DNA from: Patescibacteria group bacterium UBA5532
Lineage (GTDB): Bacteria; Patescibacteriota; Gracilibacteria; BD1-5; UBA2023
Direction of reading: 5' to 3'
NCBI GenBank assembly: GCA_002426885.1
Contig: DINU01000020.1
Location: 17,592-28,100 of the forward strand
DNA: 10,509 bases
In this document: in pieces, positions 8,109-10,509 of the stretch
Position numbering within the stretch: the first letter of the stretch is position 1
How the letters are laid out: each line of letters begins with the position of its first letter
The notes under the pieces: generated by a model
Seen by the model: the letters and a program-made list of their open reading frames with translations, nothing else
The model's database searches: none
What the model was told of the DNA's origin: nothing
Made by a program: the position numbers and the translations under genes

Positions 8109-9983
8109 ATGAACGTTTACTACCGAAAAAACCAACCATCAGATTCGCGTCGCGTCGGATGACCGACACGAAAATGATTTTTTAAAGATAAATGATGACG
8201 CTCACTGCACGAGACCGTTCGTCCGGGTGAGTCATTTGTCGTCGATGAGACAATGCGCCTGAAGCGATCTTTTCCATTTCTTACACCGACGCAAGCGCTC
8301 AAGAAGCACCTCGCTCTTCCTGAAGAGCGGACACAGCCACTCCAGAAAGAGACACTTCGAGTTATCCCACTTGGTGGGTGTGAACAGGTCGGACTGAATT
8401 CCATGGTCTTCGAGTACGAGGATGAAGTCATGATCATCGATATGGGACTGCAATTTCCCGATCAGTATCAGTACGGGATTAATTCTTCTATTCCAGACCT
8501 GACATATTTACGATGAAAAAAAGTCGTGGGGATCTGCATCACTCATGGGCATATCGACCACATCGGAGCAGTCTTCTATGCTATGGAGCAACTCGGGCGA
8601 AATATTCCCGTTTACGCAACTCCTATGGCATATGAACTTATTAAGCTCAAGCAGGGCGAATATAAGGCGACACTGACGCAACTCCAGGAATATCATCGCG
8701 ATAAGCCGATTCAGATCGGAAAACATTTTCAGGTCACACCGTTTACCGTCGATCATTCGATCCCTGACTCGGTCGGACTCATGCTCGAGACGCCTGTCGG
8801 ACGTTTTGTCCATACAGGGGACTGGAAATTCGATCGGAATCCGCTTCCACATCGCCCTTCGACGAACTATGAACTCCTCGAAAATATCGGAAAACGTGGG
8901 GTGAGAGCGCTTTTTTCTGACTCGACCAATGCACATCTTCTCGGATCGTCGATCTCTGAAAGTGAAGTCGTGAATTCGATCGAGGTGATCTTCGAACAGG
9001 CAAAAGGTCGTATTATCACGGGAACTTTTTCCTCTATTATCGACCGAGTTATGCTCATCATTGCGACAGCAGAAAAATTCTCTCGAAAAGTTGTATTACT
9101 TGGACGCTCGATGAATAACTATGTCGATATCGCAATAAAGCTCGGATATATGCGCCCAAAGCCAGGAACGATCATTTCTATGGAAGATGCATCACGACTT
9201 CCGGATGATCAGGTGACGATCTGCTGTACTGGAGCACAAGGGGAGCGATATGCTGCACTGATGCGTATCGTGACGGGGGAATCACGTGATACCGATCTGA
9301 AGTCCACGGATACCGTCGTTTTCTCATCTTCTGTGATTCCAGGAAATGAACGTGCCGTGCAAGGACTCATGGATCTGATCTCTGAGCAGGGTGCGACGAT
9401 CCATCACTATAAAGAGTCGGAGATTCATGCGGGAGGACACGCTCGAGCCGAAGATACGAAAAAAATGATTACTCTCATTCGCCCCGAGTACTATTTTCCG
9501 ATCTATGGATTTCCGCATATGCTCTATGGAAATGCAAAAAATGCGTATGCTCTCGGCTATCCGAAAGATAAGGTAAAAATCATGCGCAATGGAATGGTTG
9601 TAGAATTTACCAAAGATACCGTCCATGTAACGGATATGTTTATCTCGAAGAAGCTGATCACCGTCGATGGAAGAATGGTCGGACATACCAATGAGCGAGA
9701 GCTTCATGATCGCTACCAGATCGCGAGTCATGGTGTACTTGTTGTCGGTGTCACGAAGAAAAGTACCGGATATCTTATTAAGTATGAGACGGTCGGACTT
9801 CCTGCCGTTAGCACGATTCCGAAGCTCGAAGAAGCACTCGATACGACGATAAAAAATATCCTTCACGATATCTCGACTTTTAAGGATGTTGCTTCTTTTA
9901 AGGCATATGTCGAGAAGCGAGTGACCGATTCTGTTCTGAATACGATCGGGAAGGAACCGAAAGTGATCGTGGTCGTGCAGTAA
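8109..9983 (+). CDS. rnj: Ribonuclease J with N-terminal extension
   Basis: RNase J is a metallo-beta-lactamase/beta-CASP nuclease with 5'-3' exonuclease and endonuclease activity in mRNA decay and rRNA maturation. The 624 residues comprise a basic extension (1-80), then RVIPLGGCEQVGLNSM, IIDMGLQFP and SIPDLTYL. The metal motif THGHIDHIG (H146, H148, D150, H151) follows, then His216 in DHSIPDS and Asp238 in HTGDWKFD. The beta-CASP part has SDSTNAH, TGAQGER, IPGNE and HAGGHA (440-445). The next metal ligand, His in the usual PVHGE, is Tyr466 here (PIYGFPH). The C-terminal domain (about 505-624) is divergent. Four of its five TGA codons lie in the extension (8160-8198), one at 8514. The ATG at 8109 is the only one giving the full frame; a weak promoter TTTACG-17-TATTTA (8069-8097) could add to read-through from the upstream paralogue. 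Stop is TAA. Confidence 0.95.
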
Positions 9984-10000
9984 CTTTTATAAAATCATTT

Positions 10001-10028
10001 TTGACAAAAGCCATCTTTTTCATACTAT
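10001..10028 (+). promoter_or_regulatory. tRNA operon promoter
   Basis: Consensus -35 TTGACA (10001-10006), 16-bp spacer, -10 TACTAT (10023-10028), 15 nt before the first tRNA. This is the best -35 in the window and fits a strongly expressed stable-RNA operon. Confidence 0.7.
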
Positions 10029-10043
10029 CTCTCCACTGCTCGC

Positions 10044-10131
10044 GGAGAGATGGCAGAGTGGTTGAATGCAGCAGTCTTGAAAACTGCCGTGCCGCAAGGT
10101 ACCCAGGGTTCGAATCCCTGTCTCTCCGCCA
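10044..10131 (+). tRNA. tRNA-Ser (anticodon UGA)
   Basis: A complete 88-nt cloverleaf with encoded CCA. The acceptor GGAGAGA (10044-10050) pairs with TCTCTCC (10121-10127), with discriminator G. The anticodon stem GCAGT/ACTGC frames the loop CTTGAAA, giving anticodon TGA. The long variable arm (GTGCC-GCAA-GGTAC) is typical of serine tRNAs, and the T arm is CAGGG-TTCGAAT-CCCTG. It reads UCA serine codons, not the recoded UGA. Confidence 0.95.
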
Positions 10132-10147
10132 TTTTTTGTGTAAAATT

Positions 10148-10240
10148 GGTGGGTTACTCAAGTGGCTGAAGAGGCGGGTTTGCTAAACCTGTAGGGTGTC
10201 GTAAGGTGCCGCGGGGGTTCGAATCCCCCACCCACCGCCA
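10148..10240 (+). tRNA. tRNA-Ser (anticodon GCU)
   Basis: A complete 93-nt cloverleaf with encoded CCA. The acceptor GGTGGGT (10148-10154) pairs with ACCCACC (10230-10236), with discriminator G. The anticodon stem CGGGT/ACCTG frames the loop TTGCTAA, giving anticodon GCT for AGC/AGU. The long class II variable arm and the T arm GGGGG-TTCGAAT-CCCCC are clear. It lies 16 nt after the first serine tRNA, with a T run between, and is likely co-transcribed with it. Confidence 0.95.
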
Positions 10241-10286
10241 TTCTCTCAAAAGGGAAGTAGAAAAGTCATACCATTTCAAAAGGAAA

Positions 10287-10315
10287 TTTACGATATACAA
10301 AAGCAGTTGTATAAT
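10287..10315 (+). promoter_or_regulatory. Putative promoter of the channel gene
   Basis: TTTACG (10287-10292), 17-bp spacer, consensus TATAAT (10310-10315), 42 nt before the ATG at 10358. The -10 is strong, the -35 moderate. The surrounding 10241-10357 holds no other feature I can support. Confidence 0.5.
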
Positions 10316-10357
10316 TCTAAAATTTCTTTTTTTTTGCTTTCAGTACATTTCCATTCT

Positions 10358-10501
10358 ATGGATCGAGATGCATCCTTGAAAATCCGAGCACTCCTGTCTC
10401 TTACATTTCTCCTTATTGGTGGTGGAATCGTCTTCTATCATTTCGTCGAAGGAATGTCATGGGTGAACTCTTTTTACTTTACGGTCATTATAGTACACTA
10501 A
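10358..10501 (+). CDS. Probable two-TM potassium channel, N-terminal fragment
   Basis: The 47 visible residues look like the start of an Ion_trans_2 (Kcs/Kch-like) potassium channel: a short charged N-terminus (MDRDASLKIR), a first membrane helix about residues 12-27 (LLSLTFLLIGGGIVFY), then FVEGMSWVNSFYFTVI. The latter resembles the pore-helix lead-in that comes just before the selectivity filter T-x-TVGYGD. Instead of the filter the frame reads I-V-H and stops at TAA (10499-10501). Leaving out five bases (10490-10494) restores T-L-T, as expected, before another stop. As this is the last 20 bases of the window, a contig-end sequence error is more likely than a real truncated protein. The ATG at 10358 is preferred over an in-frame ATG at 10307, which would overlap the promoter. 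No TGA codon occurs in the fragment. Confidence 0.55.
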   Translation: MDRDASLKIRALLSLTFLLIGGGIVFYHFVEGMSWVNSFYFTVIIVH

Positions 10502-10509
10502 CTTAAATA

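Noticed and set aside
9324..9866. Long antisense open frame (about 180 codons) opposite rnj, and similar ones at 7614-8066 and 2597-2956
   Set aside because: They mirror well-supported genes on the other strand, show no recognisable motifs and are explained by codon bias of the true genes.
1..9983. UGA as tryptophan (code 4) or selenocysteine
   Set aside because: The sites align with family glycines, ordinary TGG tryptophans are present, and none of the enzymes is a selenoprotein with a SECIS-like hairpin.
10044..10131. tRNA with anticodon UGA taken as the decoder of recoded UGA codons
   Set aside because: Anticodon UGA pairs with the codon UCA; the tRNA has the class II variable arm of serine tRNAs. 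The UGA decoder would need anticodon UCA and is not in this window.
1..10509. CRISPR arrays, insertion sequences, phage genes or long repeats
   Set aside because: I saw no regularly spaced repeats, transposase or integrase motifs, or terminal inverted repeats; gene content is ordinary chromosomal.

Overview
The window comes from a bacterium that reads UGA as glycine (genetic code 25), the code of Candidatus Gracilibacteria (BD1-5/GN02) and Absconditabacteria (SR1). In every gene that matches a known family, in-frame TGA falls where the family has glycine, and only TAA or TAG ends a gene. Examples are GDFL-G-GTVQ and GGFGNR-G-IEG in CTP synthase, the second codon of YebC (M-G-RGP), the GG-C element of the RlmD-type methylase, and GG-VHYP-G-D in the PAP2 phosphatase. 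Read with the standard code every gene falls into fragments. I lean towards Gracilibacteria from the fairly balanced base composition, but cannot exclude a relative. Both ends cut genes, so this looks like a whole small contig or a contig end.

Layout. (1) 1-1500, plus: pyrG (CTP synthase) without its N-terminus. (2) 1532-3571, minus: a two-gene operon of a PAP2 membrane phosphatase and an RlmD/TrmA-type rRNA uracil methyltransferase, convergent with pyrG. (3) 3631-5007, minus: yebC followed by a small coiled-coil protein of unknown function, ending at a strong hairpin terminator. (4) 5270-6643, plus: an MgtC/DUF4010 membrane protein, divergent from yebC, with a good promoter. (5) 6819-9983, plus: two RNase J-related genes in tandem. 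The second is a full RNase J with an unusual UGA-rich N-terminal extension. The first reads as a degenerate RNase J paralogue with a ruined metal site, no beta-CASP domain and a well-kept C-terminal domain. (6) 10044-10240, plus: two serine tRNAs (anticodons UGA and GCU) behind a consensus promoter. (7) 10358 to the end: the start of a probable two-TM potassium channel, broken at the window edge.

Functionally this is mostly core nucleotide and RNA metabolism (CTP synthesis, rRNA modification, translation-linked regulator, mRNA decay, tRNAs) plus three membrane proteins. The most unusual item is the tandem RNase J pair. I infer that the upstream protein is a non-catalytic partner which could pair with the active enzyme through its C-terminal domain.
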